Source: Qipengyuania sp. HL-TH1
GTDB lineage: Bacteria; Pseudomonadota; Alphaproteobacteria; Sphingomonadales; Sphingomonadaceae
Direction: 5' to 3'
NCBI RefSeq assembly: GCF_036365825.1
Contig: NZ_CP142675.1
Location: 1,240,001 to 1,304,000 of the forward strand
Length of the DNA: 64,000 nucleotides
Part shown: positions 28,866 to 37,869 of the stretch, one piece after another
Layout of the letters: each line of letters opens with the position of its first letter
Position numbering within the stretch: the stretch's first letter is position 1
Notes under the pieces: generated by a model
The model's input: the letters and a program-made list of their open reading frames with translations, nothing else
Told to the model about the DNA's origin: nothing
The model's database searches: none
Program-made: the position numbers and the translations under genes

Positions 28866-29495
28866 TCAGGCCTTGCGCGCCACACCCCATTCCATCCAGC
28901 CCAGCACCTTGGGCGCTTGCTTGAGATAGGCCTGGCCGAGCGGTTCGACCGCAAAGCCCGCGCGGCGCAGCGATGCGCCCACCGGCCGCGTCAGATGGCA
29001 CCCGCCTGCCAGCGGTTTCCACACCGGTTCCACGCGGTCCTGCCACTGCGCGACGCCCGCATCGGGCGCGCGGCCATGTTCGAGAAACAGCAGTTGTCCG
29101 CGCGGCGCCAGTATCCGGCGCAGTTCCGACAGCACTTTGTCCGGATCGTCGACCGAACACAGCGTATAGGTGCACACCACCGTATCGAACGATCCCGAGG
29201 GAAAGGGAATATCCTCCCCCACGCCCGCACGGATATCGGTTTCCCACCCCTTCGCCCGCGCACGTTCGCGCGCGCCGGCGAGCAGCTTTTCATGCGGATC
29301 GATCCCGGCAAATGAGGTGATCTTGTCGCTGTCGTAAAGCGCCTGGTTGAGCCCGCCTCCGCAGCCGAGTTCGAACACGCGGCCCTCGGCAAGCGGGATC
29401 AGCTGGCGGCGGCGTTTCTCGATACCGTCCTGCCCGCAGGCTGCGGTGATCAACCGCGGCATCACGTGACGATCGTACCAGGCCCTTAGCCCCAT
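28866..29495 (-). CDS. class I SAM-dependent methyltransferase
   Basis: A 209-residue protein with the UbiE/methyltransf_11 pattern: SAM loop FELGCGGGLNQALYD near residue 42, acidic end of strand 2 in AGIDPHEKLLAGAR, GEDIPFPSGSFDTVVCTYTLCSVDDP and RGQLLFLEHGRAPD. The C-terminus RRAGFAVEPLGQAYLKQAPKVLGWMEWGVA may form the substrate lid. The family includes small-molecule and lipid methylases, so the substrate is open. It is divergent from the ATP-grasp pair with a 106-bp gap. The ATG at 29495 starts MGLRAWYDRHVMP. Confidence 0.88.
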   Translation of the reverse strand: MGLRAWYDRHVMPRLITAACGQDGIEKRRRQLIPLAEGRVFELGCGGGLNQALYDSDKITSFAGIDPHEKLLAGARERARAKGWETDIRAGVGEDIPFPSGSFDTVVCTYTLCSVDDPDKVLSELRRILAPRGQLLFLEHGRAPDAGVAQWQDRVEPVWKPLAGGCHLTRPVGASLRRAGFAVEPLGQAYLKQAPKVLGWMEWGVARKA

Positions 29496-29531
29496 CGCGC
29501 TCTCCTTGACCGGCGCTCGTCTTGGAAAGCT

Positions 29532-29545
29532 ATCCGTTTTCGGAT
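29532..29545. promoter_or_regulatory. short inverted repeat between methyltransferase and ATP-grasp genes
   Basis: ATCCG-TTTT-CGGAT, perfect 5-bp arms, lies near the middle of the only divergent gap serving both units. It could be a regulator site or chance. Confidence 0.25.
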
Positions 29546-29601
29546 TTGCGACAAGCACAAAATTCGTGACCCAGTCATGGCCCGCAGGTAAAGGCGCGCG
29601 C

Positions 29602-30672
29602 ATGAGTCACACGATCGACCTGTTCACGATACCCGCCGCCGACAAGGATCGGCTGCGCGTCCTGTTCCTCGCCAAACACGCCACCGCCGGCGGCCAGCTG
29701 CATGGCGAAGACGGCAATCATGCGGTCTATCACCACGAGGTGCTCGACACCCTGCGCGCCATCGGCCTCGATGTGACCCCGGCGAGCGATTTCACCGCCT
29801 TGTTCGAAAAGACCGATTTCGATTACGTCTTCACCCTGCTCAACCGCGCGGGATATCCGATGAGCGAGATGCTCGGCCCGCTGTTGGCGCAGCGCATCGG
29901 CCTGCCCGCGCTCGGCGCCTCGCCCATTCTGCGCGGCCTGTCGGACGACAAGCATCTGATGAAGACCGTGGCGGTCGCGCGCGGCGTACCCGTCGCCCCC
30001 TGGCTGATCGCGCGGCGGGGGTACATGCACATTCCCTATCCCGACTTCGCTTTCGAACGGCTGGTGGTCAAACCCAACGCCTCATCCGCCAGTTGGGGCG
30101 TCACCATGCCGACCAATTGGGACGATGCGAAACGCGACATCGCAAAGCTCCACGAGGAAGGCCACGACGTGATCGTCGAACGCTATGAGGGCGCCTATGA
30201 CGTGGTGGTCCCCGTGCTGGGCGGAGCCGAGCCGATCCTGCTGTCGACAATGCGCTTCGAAATGCCGGGCGATGAGGGCAATTTCCGCTCCTACGAGGAA
30301 AAGCGTGGGCTGTCCGAAGGTCCGAAGGAACGGCTGGTCGCGATGAAGAACCCGGTCATGACGCGCAAGATCCGCGAATATACGCGGGCCATGCTGCCCG
30401 AACTGTGGCCGTTCGACTACGGGCGCTTCGAGTTCCGCTATACCCCGACGACCGGCGAAGTGCTGTTCATGGAAGTTAATCTGTCGTGCAACCTGTGGTC
30501 GAAGAAGACCGTCTCGGGCGCGGCGCAACTGGCCGGGCTGACGCATGCCCAGCTGATCGAGCATATCGCGGCCTACAGCATGGACCGGCAGGGAGTGATC
30601 ACGGCAGAACGGGTGCCGTTCGACCTAGCGATGATGCCCGAGGATGTCGGCGGCGAAACCATCGAAGTCTGA
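29602..30672 (+). CDS. ATP-grasp ligase, D-Ala-D-Ala ligase-like
   Basis: A 356-residue protein. The N-terminal Rossmann-like part has RVLFLAKHATAGGQLHGEDG and FDYVFTLLNRAGYPMSEM; GLPALGASPILRGLSDDKHLMKTVAVARGVPVAPW then matches the ATP-binding boundary of D-Ala-D-Ala ligase-like enzymes. ATP/Mg residues lie in VVKPNASSASWG, in a YDVVVPVLGG strand and in FMEVNLSCN (E291, N293). These enzymes join a carboxylate, activated as acyl phosphate, to an amine or thiol. It is followed after 6 bp by a second, different ATP-grasp gene. The specificity is unknown. Confidence 0.88.
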   Translation: MSHTIDLFTIPAADKDRLRVLFLAKHATAGGQLHGEDGNHAVYHHEVLDTLRAIGLDVTPASDFTALFEKTDFDYVFTLLNRAGYPMSEMLGPLLAQRIGLPALGASPILRGLSDDKHLMKTVAVARGVPVAPWLIARRGYMHIPYPDFAFERLVVKPNASSASWGVTMPTNWDDAKRDIAKLHEEGHDVIVERYEGAYDVVVPVLGGAEPILLSTMRFEMPGDEGNFRSYEEKRGLSEGPKERLVAMKNPVMTRKIREYTRAMLPELWPFDYGRFEFRYTPTTGEVLFMEVNLSCNLWSKKTVSGAAQLAGLTHAQLIEHIAAYSMDRQGVITAERVPFDLAMMPEDVGGETIEV

Positions 30673-30678
30673 CCCGCC

Positions 30679-31866
30679 ATGCACCCCGCCGAACTCGCCT
30701 ATTACGCCAAGAAGGCGTTCGCGCTGTTCCCCGGCGGGGCCGAAGCCGCCAGCGCCCCGGCCTTCGCTGCGCATTACGAGCGCCGCCGCCGCAGCCGGTC
30801 ACCGGCGCGTACAATGCTCGACCGGGGCATTGCGCGGGGCTTTGCTGCATGGCTGCCATCACGAACCTTCGCTGTCGCGCGCAAGTACGGCATGGATGCG
30901 CAGTGGGAACGGCAGGCGCTGGCAATCGCGCGCGAACGTTTCGTCGATCCCAATGACATCGCGCTGTTCCGGATCGAGCGGCCCGAGGAGCTCGATCACT
31001 ATATCCGGCGGTTCGAGGATGCGGGCTTCAACAAGATCATCAACTCGCAGGGATGGAGCCGCGCCTGCGTGCTGGTCGACAAGGCGGCGTTCTATCGCCG
31101 CTGCGCCGCGCACGGCCTGCCCCATCCCGCCGTGCACGCGGTCTACGATCGCGGATTGCGCGATTTTCGCCCCGCCCGCGGACACCCGCTGATTGCCAAG
31201 CCCACGCACGGCGAAGGCGGCCGCGGTGTCGCGCTGCTCCCCCATGCCGTGTCCGATATCACCGACCAGGCCGCCTTCGCCCAGGCGATCGCGCCCTATG
31301 TCGATGACCGGCAAGTGTGGGTGATCCAGCGCGCACTGGGCAACCACGCAGCGCTGGCGGACTATGCGATGGATGCGCTGGCGACTGCGCGGCTCACCAC
31401 GATGCGTAATGAGACGGGAGAACCCGAACTGGTCAGCACCGTGCTTCGCGTGCCTTCGCTGCGCGGCCCGGTGATCGATAACATGAAGGCGGGCGGGCTG
31501 ATCATGCCGGTCGATTTCGAAACCGGGCGCGCGGGTACCGCCTGCAAGGGCTATGGTGGCGGCGATTACGAATGCCATCCGGTCAGCGGCGCGGCCTTTG
31601 GCGATCTGCAGCTGCCCGATTGGGAAAAGGCCGTGGCGCTCGCCTGCCGCGCGCATGCCGCGGCGTTCCCCGAATATACGCTTATCGGCTGGGATATCGC
31701 GTTCACGCCCGACGGGCCGATGGTGGTCGAAGGCAATGCCAAGCCGGGGGTGCTGATGTCGCAGCGCAGTGGCCGCAAGGGTCTGGCAGGCCAGCGCTAT
31801 GGCGAATTGCTCGCCTTCAATCTCGAGCGTGCCGAAACCGGGCGGGCGGGCGCGCTGGCCGCCTAG
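30679..31866 (+). CDS. ATP-grasp protein of the sugar-transfer-associated type
   Basis: A 395-residue protein resembling the ATPgrasp_ST (PF14397) family rather than D-Ala-D-Ala ligases. Signs are the helical N-terminal region (residues 1-120), NKIINSQGWSRACVLVDKAAFYRRC, GHPLIAKPTHGEGGRGV for the ATP lysine and glycine loop, and GWDIAFTPDGPMVVEGNAKPG with E351/N353 for Mg. The family is often beside cell-surface sugar genes, but here only beside another ATP-grasp. Its TAG stop shares CTAG with the convergent dehydrogenase gene. Confidence 0.85.
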   Translation: MHPAELAYYAKKAFALFPGGAEAASAPAFAAHYERRRRSRSPARTMLDRGIARGFAAWLPSRTFAVARKYGMDAQWERQALAIARERFVDPNDIALFRIERPEELDHYIRRFEDAGFNKIINSQGWSRACVLVDKAAFYRRCAAHGLPHPAVHAVYDRGLRDFRPARGHPLIAKPTHGEGGRGVALLPHAVSDITDQAAFAQAIAPYVDDRQVWVIQRALGNHAALADYAMDALATARLTTMRNETGEPELVSTVLRVPSLRGPVIDNMKAGGLIMPVDFETGRAGTACKGYGGGDYECHPVSGAAFGDLQLPDWEKAVALACRAHAAAFPEYTLIGWDIAFTPDGPMVVEGNAKPGVLMSQRSGRKGLAGQRYGELLAFNLERAETGRAGALAA

Positions 31867-32588
31867 GCCGGAACGGCTTCGCCCTTCCAGTCGAACACGC
31901 CGCCGCTGTCCGCCACCGTCAGCCCGTCGATGACATTCAGCAGGTTGTCCGCCGCATCGGCGGGCCGGGTCAGCTGGCCCGCGGGCAGATTGGCCTGGAA
32001 GGGTTCGGACAGCGACGAATCCACCGTGCCCGGATGCAGTCCTGCCACGATCGCCTGCTTGTGCGTCCGGCGCAGCTCGATCGCAAAATTCTTGAGCAGC
32101 ATGTTGAGCGCGGCCTTGCTGGCACGGTAGCTGTGCCACCCGCCCAGGCGATTGTCGCCGATCGACCCCACCCGCGCCGATAGCGTCGCGAAGACGCTGC
32201 GGCGGTCGCGCGGCAACAGGGGCAGCACATGCTTGGCCACCAACGCGGGGCCGATGGTGTTGAGCCGAAACACCTCTTCCATCGCCGCGCCGTCGATCTG
32301 CTTGTAACTGCGTTCGGGGCCCGAGCCATCGGCCAGTGTCAGCACACCGCTGGCGACCACCACCAGATCGGGCGGCGCGTCGGCCATCGCGCCAGCGGCA
32401 GTGGCGATCGAGGCTTCGTCGGACAGATCGAAGCGAAAGGCGCGCAGGGCGGGGTCGACTGCCGTGCCCGAACGGCTTCCCGCCCATACCTCGACGCCGC
32501 TCTCCGCCAGCCTCGCCGTCAGCGCGCCGCCGATACCGCCGCTGGCGCCGAAGATCGCGGCGCGCCGAAAGGGCTTTCCTACATTCAT
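31863..32588 (-). CDS. short-chain dehydrogenase/reductase
   Basis: NAD(P)-dependent oxidoreductase of 241 residues. It has the cofactor motif AIFGASGGIGGALTARL, VVASGVLT after strand 4, the active-site Tyr/Lys in WHSYRASKAALNM and the PGTVDSSLSEPF segment. It resembles the C-factor (CsgA) type of classical SDR. The substrate is unknown. It is convergent with the ATP-grasp gene and shares a 4-bp CTAG overlap of stop codons. Confidence 0.9.
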   Translation of the reverse strand: MNVGKPFRRAAIFGASGGIGGALTARLAESGVEVWAGSRSGTAVDPALRAFRFDLSDEASIATAAGAMADAPPDLVVVASGVLTLADGSGPERSYKQIDGAAMEEVFRLNTIGPALVAKHVLPLLPRDRRSVFATLSARVGSIGDNRLGGWHSYRASKAALNMLLKNFAIELRRTHKQAIVAGLHPGTVDSSLSEPFQANLPAGQLTRPADAADNLLNVIDGLTVADSGGVFDWKGEAVPA

Positions 32589-32678
32589 CCTACCGCTCTA
32601 GACCTCCGATAGCGCCTCGTCGTGCCCGCGAATTCACCCGATTACCGGGCTTTTGGCGCAAGAAGCTGTTTTTGCCCT

Positions 32679-32699
32679 GGACCGTGTAACACCCGGTCC
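32679..32699. promoter_or_regulatory. inverted repeat upstream of sdhB
   Basis: GGACCG (32679-32684) and CGGTCC (32694-32699) are perfect 6-bp arms with a 9-nt centre. A partial direct copy of the TGTAACACCCG stretch follows near 32705. It lies about 100 bp before sdhB in the 213-bp gap and could be an operator for sdhB or for the divergent dehydrogenase. Confidence 0.3.
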
Positions 32700-32801
32700 A
32701 TGTTGTAGGACACCCGTTGCAGGAAATGCGTCATACATGGCCTTGCGCCAAGCGCCCGAACCGCTAGATGGGTTGCGCAAAGAAACAGGACTGACAGCGT
32801 A

Positions 32802-33584
32802 ATGGCGACCTTCACCCTTCCCAAGAATTCGAAGATCACCGGCAAGAGCCGCGCCCATACGGCGACCGGCGGTACGCGCATCCGCAAGTTCAAGGTCTAC
32901 CGCTACGATCCCGACAGCGGCGAGAACCCGCGCTACGACACGTTCGAGCTCGACCTCGACGAATGCGGTCCGATGGTCCTCGACGCCCTGTTCAAGATCA
33001 AGAACGAGATCGATCCCACGTTGACCTTCCGCCGTTCGTGCCGCGAAGGCATCTGCGGTTCGTGCTCGATGAACCTCAACGGCAAGAACGGTCTCGCCTG
33101 CACCACCGCGATCGAGGACCTCAAGGGCGAGATCCGCATCACCCCGCTGCCGAGCATGGACGTGATCAAGGACCTCGTGCCCGACTTCACGCATTTCTAT
33201 GCGCAATACGCCAGCATCCGTCCGTGGCTGCAGACCGTCTCGACCACGCCCAGCGGCAAGGAACGGCTGCAGTCGCCCGAACAGCGCGAGAAGCTCGACG
33301 GGCTGTACGAGTGCATCCTGTGCGCCTGCTGCTCGACCGCCTGCCCCAGCTACTGGTGGAATTCGGACAAGTTCCTCGGCCCGGCGATCCTGCTGCAGGC
33401 CTATCGCTGGCTGGCCGACAGCCGCGACGAGATGACCGGTGAACGGCTCGACCAGCTGGAAGACCCCTTCCGCCTCTATCGCTGCCACACGATCATGAAC
33501 TGCGCGAATGTCTGCCCCAAGGGCCTGAGCCCGGCCAAGGCAATCGCCGAAACCAAGAAAATGATCGCCGAACGCGCGATCTGA
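32802..33584 (+). CDS. sdhB: succinate dehydrogenase iron-sulfur subunit
   Basis: Electron-transfer subunit of complex II, 260 residues. [2Fe-2S] ligands are C80, C85, C88 and C100 in [14 protein letters not shown] and GLACTT; the [4Fe-4S] motif is [11 protein letters not shown] (171-181), and the last cysteines are in [16 protein letters not shown] for the [3Fe-4S] and [4Fe-4S] clusters. sdhC, sdhD and sdhA are not upstream: the preceding gene is an antiparallel dehydrogenase. The subunits must lie elsewhere. The thioesterase ATG overlaps the sdhB stop by one base. Confidence 0.97.
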   Translation: MATFTLPKNSKITGKSRAHTATGGTRIRKFKVYRYDPDSGENPRYDTFELDLDECGPMVLDALFKIKNEIDPTLTFRRSCREGICGSCSMNLNGKNGLACTTAIEDLKGEIRITPLPSMDVIKDLVPDFTHFYAQYASIRPWLQTVSTTPSGKERLQSPEQREKLDGLYECILCACCSTACPSYWWNSDKFLGPAILLQAYRWLADSRDEMTGERLDQLEDPFRLYRCHTIMNCANVCPKGLSPAKAIAETKKMIAERAI

Positions 33585-34051
33585 TGGCGCTGCGTGACGA
33601 GGTGTTCGACCACGCTCCCGACCCGGACAATCCGGGCTGGCGGCATTGGAACCTGAAGGACGAAACGCTGTTCAACGGCGCGGTGATGGGCAAGCTCATC
33701 ACCCGGGTGGACGATGACGGGAAGGCGCGGCTGCGCATGTTCCCCGAACGGCGCCACCAGAACCTGCAGGGCATCATCCACGGCGCGGTGACGCTGTCGC
33801 TGATCGACATTTCGCTGTTCACCACGATGCACAATATCGGCAGCGGCAATGCCGGCCCGTCGGTGACGGTCGAGCTGTCAACCCAGTTCGTGGGCGGCGG
33901 CAAGCCCGACATGCCGCTCGACGCGGTGTGCGAGATCGTCCGCGAGACGGGCAGCATGGTGTTCGTGCGCGGCACGGTGGTCCAAGAAGACCACGCGGTC
34001 GCCAGCTTCTCGGGCATCGTCAAGAAGATCAAGCCCCGCGCCGCCGCGTGA
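33584..34051 (+). CDS. PaaI-family acyl-CoA thioesterase
   Basis: A 155-residue hotdog-fold protein. The conserved segment NLQGIIHGAVTLSLIDISLF has the HGG-type motif (IIHGAV) of PaaI/4HBT thioesterases, followed by PSVTVELSTQFVGGG. These enzymes hydrolyse acyl-CoA esters; the natural substrate is not clear. TGATG joins it to sdhB and GTGA joins it to zapE, so the three genes are probably co-translated. Confidence 0.9.
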   Translation: MALRDEVFDHAPDPDNPGWRHWNLKDETLFNGAVMGKLITRVDDDGKARLRMFPERRHQNLQGIIHGAVTLSLIDISLFTTMHNIGSGNAGPSVTVELSTQFVGGGKPDMPLDAVCEIVRETGSMVFVRGTVVQEDHAVASFSGIVKKIKPRAAA

Positions 34052-35160
34052 CCGGAATGCTCGCCCGCTATGAGCGGCTCGTCTCGGCGGGCGAATTGCA
34101 GGCCGATCCCGACCAGCGCCGCGCCGCACAGCGGCTCGACCGGTTGCAGAAGGACCTCGAGGCGGAGAGCTCGGGCGGGCTGCTCGCACAGCTGTTCAAG
34201 CCGAAGAAGGCGCGGCCCGAGGGCGTCTACATGTGGGGCGGTGTCGGGCGCGGCAAGTCGATGCTGATGGACCTGTTCGTCGAGACGCTGGGGATCGCCG
34301 AGAAACGCCGTGCGCATTTCCACGAGTTCATGCTCGAGGTCGACCGGCGCATGCGCGAGCGGCGGACCAGCGATCCCGGCGATCCGACCGGCAAGGTTGC
34401 GCGCGATATCGCGGCCGATGTGCGCTGTCTCGCCTTCGACGAGATGGTGGTGAACAACACCGCCGACGCGGCGATCATGGCACGGCTGTTCACCGCGCTG
34501 ATCCGCGACGAGGGCGTGACCGTGGTCACCACCAGCAACCGCCCGCCGCGCGATCTCTACAAGGACGGGCTCAACCGCTCGCTGTTCCTCCCGTTCATCG
34601 ACCTCGTCGAGGACGAAATGGATGTGCTGCCGCTCAACGGTCCGACCGATTACCGGCTCGACCGGCTGGGCGATATCGAGACCTGGCACGCCCCGCTGGG
34701 CGAGGAGGCGACCGCGCAGGTGCGCGAGGCTTTCTTCCGCCTCACCGATTACGCTCCCGAGGGCGCGGCCAATGTCCCCTCGGGCGAACTCGACCTCGGC
34801 GGGGGCCGGACGATCCACGTGCCCAAGAGCCTCAAGGGTGTCGGCGTGTTCAGCTTCAAGCGGTTGTGCGGCGAGAACCGCGGAGCGGCGGACTATCTGG
34901 CGATCGCGCATGCCTATCATACGGTGATCGTGGTCGGCGTCCCCGCGATGTCGCCCGACAATCGCAACGAGGCGATCCGCTTCACCAAGCTGGTCGATGC
35001 GCTGTATGAGAACAATGTGAAGCTCTTCGTCGCGGCGGCAGCCGAACCGGAAGACCTCTACACCGCCGGCGATGGCGCGTTCGAGTTCGAGCGCACGGTC
35101 AGCCGCCTCAAGGAAATGCAGAGCGCGGATTACATGGCGCGGGGTCACGGCGCCGACTAG
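34048..35160 (+). CDS. zapE: AFG1/ZapE-family ATPase (cell division)
   Basis: A 370-residue P-loop ATPase. Walker A is GGVGRGKSMLMD near residue 65, Walker B is CLAFDEMVV near residue 133, sensor 1 is VVTTSNRPP and an arginine-rich linker follows. ZapE destabilises FtsZ rings in E. coli and AFG1 handles respiratory subunits in mitochondria. The GTG at 34048 overlaps the thioesterase stop; an ATG at 34057 would remove three residues. Being next to sdhB is consistent with either role. Confidence 0.93.
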   Translation: MTGMLARYERLVSAGELQADPDQRRAAQRLDRLQKDLEAESSGGLLAQLFKPKKARPEGVYMWGGVGRGKSMLMDLFVETLGIAEKRRAHFHEFMLEVDRRMRERRTSDPGDPTGKVARDIAADVRCLAFDEMVVNNTADAAIMARLFTALIRDEGVTVVTTSNRPPRDLYKDGLNRSLFLPFIDLVEDEMDVLPLNGPTDYRLDRLGDIETWHAPLGEEATAQVREAFFRLTDYAPEGAANVPSGELDLGGGRTIHVPKSLKGVGVFSFKRLCGENRGAADYLAIAHAYHTVIVVGVPAMSPDNRNEAIRFTKLVDALYENNVKLFVAAAAEPEDLYTAGDGAFEFERTVSRLKEMQSADYMARGHGAD

Positions 35161-35213
35161 CCGGGCAGCAAGGCGGTTACATCGGTGTTTCTTGACGGCT
35201 TTCGCGCTGCCCC

Positions 35214-35253
35214 CACATCGGCCGCATACCGGCGTCAACACCCCGCCGATGTG
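35214..35253. promoter_or_regulatory. inverted repeat before the pirin gene
   Basis: CACATCGG (35214-35221) and CCGATGTG (35246-35253) are perfect 8-bp arms, 24 nt apart, ending 10 bp before the pirin ATG. A related ACATCGG copy is near 35179. A TTGAC box (-35 like) lies near 35192, but no convincing -10 box. It may be an operator or a hairpin near the ribosome site. Confidence 0.4.
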
Positions 35254-35263
35254 AGACTGAACC

Positions 35264-35962
35264 ATGATCGATATCCGACCCTTCGCCACGCTTGGCCACG
35301 CCGACCACGGCTGGCTCGACGCACGGCACCATTTCAGCTTCGCCAATTACCACGACCCTGACCGGATGGGCTGGGGCAGCATCCGCGTGTGGAACGACGA
35401 CACCATCGCGGCGCAGAGCGGCTTTCCCCCGCACCCGCACCGCGACATGGAAATCGTCACCTTCGTGCGCAGCGGGGCGATTACGCACCGCGACAGCCTG
35501 GGCAATGAAGGCCGCACCGCCGCGGGCGATGTGCAGGTGATGAGCGCGGGCACCGGCATCACCCATGCCGAGATGAATCGCGAGGACGAAGCGACCACGC
35601 TGTTCCAGATCTGGATCATTCCCGATCGGCAGGGTGAGCAGCCCGGCTGGGGCCAGCGCACCTTTCCCAAGGCCACGCGCGAAGGCGGCTTCGAAGTGCT
35701 CGCCAGCGGCGATGCCGAGGCCGATGATGCGCTGCCGATCCGGACGGATGCGAAGGTCGCCGCGGCGACGCTGGCGAAAGGCCAGAGCGCGGTCTGGAAC
35801 ACTTCGGGCGACCGCCACCAGTATCTGGTCGCGCCCAAGGGCCGGGTCACGGTCAATGGCCGGGAAGCGCAGCCGCGCGACGGGATTGCCGTGACCGGTG
35901 AGAGCGAAATCGTGGTCGAAGCGCTCGACGATGCCGAAATCGTGCTGGTCGACGCGCGCTAG
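35264..35962 (+). CDS. pirin-family protein
   Basis: A 232-residue double-cupin protein. The N-terminal cupin has the metal ligands in FPPHPHRDMEIVTFV, THRDSLGN and AGTGITHAEMN, typical of pirins. Some pirins are quercetin 2,3-dioxygenases and others bind regulators, and the sequence does not decide. It stands alone, with a 103-bp upstream gap holding an inverted repeat. Its TAG shares CTAG with the convergent amidotransferase gene. Confidence 0.93.
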   Translation: MIDIRPFATLGHADHGWLDARHHFSFANYHDPDRMGWGSIRVWNDDTIAAQSGFPPHPHRDMEIVTFVRSGAITHRDSLGNEGRTAAGDVQVMSAGTGITHAEMNREDEATTLFQIWIIPDRQGEQPGWGQRTFPKATREGGFEVLASGDAEADDALPIRTDAKVAAATLAKGQSAVWNTSGDRHQYLVAPKGRVTVNGREAQPRDGIAVTGESEIVVEALDDAEIVLVDAR

Positions 35963-37857
35963 GCGCTGGGGGCGAGATGGCGGATCGATCGCTCCAGCAT
36001 CAACAGCTGCCACAGCACCCGGCCATGGTCGCTGCGGCCGGAAATATGGTCGTCCGCGAGGCGTGAGAGCGCCTTGCGGGCGAACCATCCGCTCCCGGTA
36101 AGCAGTTCGCTCGCTGCGACCGCCCTCGCCTCGCCCGCCAGCGGACCGCGGAACCACTCCGCCAGTGGGGTCACGAAGCCCTGTTTGCGGCGATAGAGGA
36201 TGTCTTCGGGTAGATAGCGCTCCATTGTGTGCTTTAGCAGCCATTTGCCGGTGGTGCCGCGCAGGCGCTGGCGTTGCGGCAGGCGGGCGCCGAATTCGAT
36301 CAGCCGATGATCGAGCAACGGCTCGCGCGCCTCGAGCCCGACCGCCATGCTCGTGCGGTCGGTCTTGGTCAGGATATCGCCGGGCAGCCAGAACTTGAGA
36401 TCGGCATATTGCGCGCGGTCGAGACCGCTCCTTGCAGGCGCCTCGCGCATCAGCTTTTCAAGCGGCTGTTCGGCGCGATAAGTGCCGCGCTGCCTCAGCA
36501 GGACCTCGCCATAAAGCGCCTGCCGCTGCTCGGGCGCGAGGATCGCCAGCGCACGCGCATAGCCCGCCTCGCCGCTCTCGGCCAACGACAGCAGGGTCGT
36601 CTTCGCGCGCAGCGGGCGCGGCGCCCAGTCGGCCTTGGGCCAGACCCGCCCGAGCGCGCTGAACACCGGTTCGCGCAAGGCCCGCGGAAGGACCGAGCGC
36701 GCCTGTTCCTCGCGCGCATGGAACAGCTGGCGGCGATAGCCGGCAAAGGCTTCATCGGCGCCATCACCCGAAAGCGCCACGGTGACCTGTTCGCGCGCGA
36801 GTTCGCACACCCGCAAGGTCGGCAGCGCGCTGGCATCGGCGAACGGCTCGTCGAAGATCGCAGCAATCCGGTCTATCTCGCCGAACTGGTCGGACGACAC
36901 GATCCGCTCGTGGTGGTCGGTGCCGAACAGTTCGGCGACCTGCCGCGCATGGCGCGTCTCGTCGACGCTCGCGACATCGAAGCCGATCGAACAGCTGGTG
37001 ACCGGTTGCGCGCTCGCCTCGCTCATCAGCGCGACGACCGAGGAACTGTCGACCCCGCCCGAAAGGAAGGCCCCCAGCGGCACATCGGCAACCATCCGGC
37101 TGGTCACGCCTTCGCGCATGAGATGGAGCAATTGCGCCGAGAGGTCTTCGGTCCGTCCCTTCTCGCGCCGGGCGAAATCGACATCCCACCATTGGCGCGG
37201 CGGCCCCGGTTCGCGGCCATGTTCGAGCAGCAGGAAATGACCCGCGGGCAATTTCTCGACGCCCTTGAGGATTGCGCGGTGATCGGGGACATAGCCCCAG
37301 GTCATGTAATCCTCGATCGCCAGCGGATCGACCTCGCGCCGCATCAATGGGTTGGCGAGCAGACCCTTCATTTCGCTGGCGAAGGCCAGCGCCCCGCCCT
37401 CGAGCCGCGCAAGGTAGAGCGGTTTCACCCCCAGCCGGTCGCGCGCGAGGAACAGCTGCCGCCGGTCGAGATCGTAGAGCGCGAAGGCGAACATTCCATC
37501 GAGCCGCGCGAGGCAGTCGGGGCCCCATCTCTGCCATGCGGCGAGGATCACTTCGGTATCGCCGTGGGTGCGGAACCGTGCCCCGCCCTGTTCGAGCTCG
37601 CGGCGCAATTCGCGGTAATTGTAGATCTCGCCATTGAAGGAGATCACCGCGCGGCCATCGGCTGAATGCATTGGCTGCGGCGAACCTTCGAGGTCGATGA
37701 TCGACAGCCGGCGATGCCCGAGGCCCACACCCGGCGCGGTCCAAACGCCGCTGCCGTCGGGACCGCGATGGCCGAGCGCATCGGTCATCCGCTCGACCCG
37801 TCGGGGATCGACCGGTTTCACCGTCTCGTAATGGAAAATCCCCGCAATTCCGCACAT
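35959..37857 (-). CDS. XrtA/PEP-CTERM system-associated amidotransferase (asparagine synthase-like)
   Basis: A 632-residue protein of the TIGR03108 type. The N-terminal glutaminase domain begins MCGIAGIFH with Cys2 as nucleophile and has YNYRELRRELEQGG; the synthetase domain has the pyrophosphatase loop GAFLSGGVDSSSVVALM. It transfers ammonia from glutamine to an activated acid, probably on the polysaccharide. It is the last gene of the XrtA run, 12 bp after the exosortase. Length and domain order are normal. Confidence 0.93.
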   Translation of the reverse strand: MCGIAGIFHYETVKPVDPRRVERMTDALGHRGPDGSGVWTAPGVGLGHRRLSIIDLEGSPQPMHSADGRAVISFNGEIYNYRELRRELEQGGARFRTHGDTEVILAAWQRWGPDCLARLDGMFAFALYDLDRRQLFLARDRLGVKPLYLARLEGGALAFASEMKGLLANPLMRREVDPLAIEDYMTWGYVPDHRAILKGVEKLPAGHFLLLEHGREPGPPRQWWDVDFARREKGRTEDLSAQLLHLMREGVTSRMVADVPLGAFLSGGVDSSSVVALMSEASAQPVTSCSIGFDVASVDETRHARQVAELFGTDHHERIVSSDQFGEIDRIAAIFDEPFADASALPTLRVCELAREQVTVALSGDGADEAFAGYRRQLFHAREEQARSVLPRALREPVFSALGRVWPKADWAPRPLRAKTTLLSLAESGEAGYARALAILAPEQRQALYGEVLLRQRGTYRAEQPLEKLMREAPARSGLDRAQYADLKFWLPGDILTKTDRTSMAVGLEAREPLLDHRLIEFGARLPQRQRLRGTTGKWLLKHTMERYLPEDILYRRKQGFVTPLAEWFRGPLAGEARAVAASELLTGSGWFARKALSRLADDHISGRSDHGRVLWQLLMLERSIRHLAPSA

Positions 37858-37869
37858 ATGCGAGCGTGC

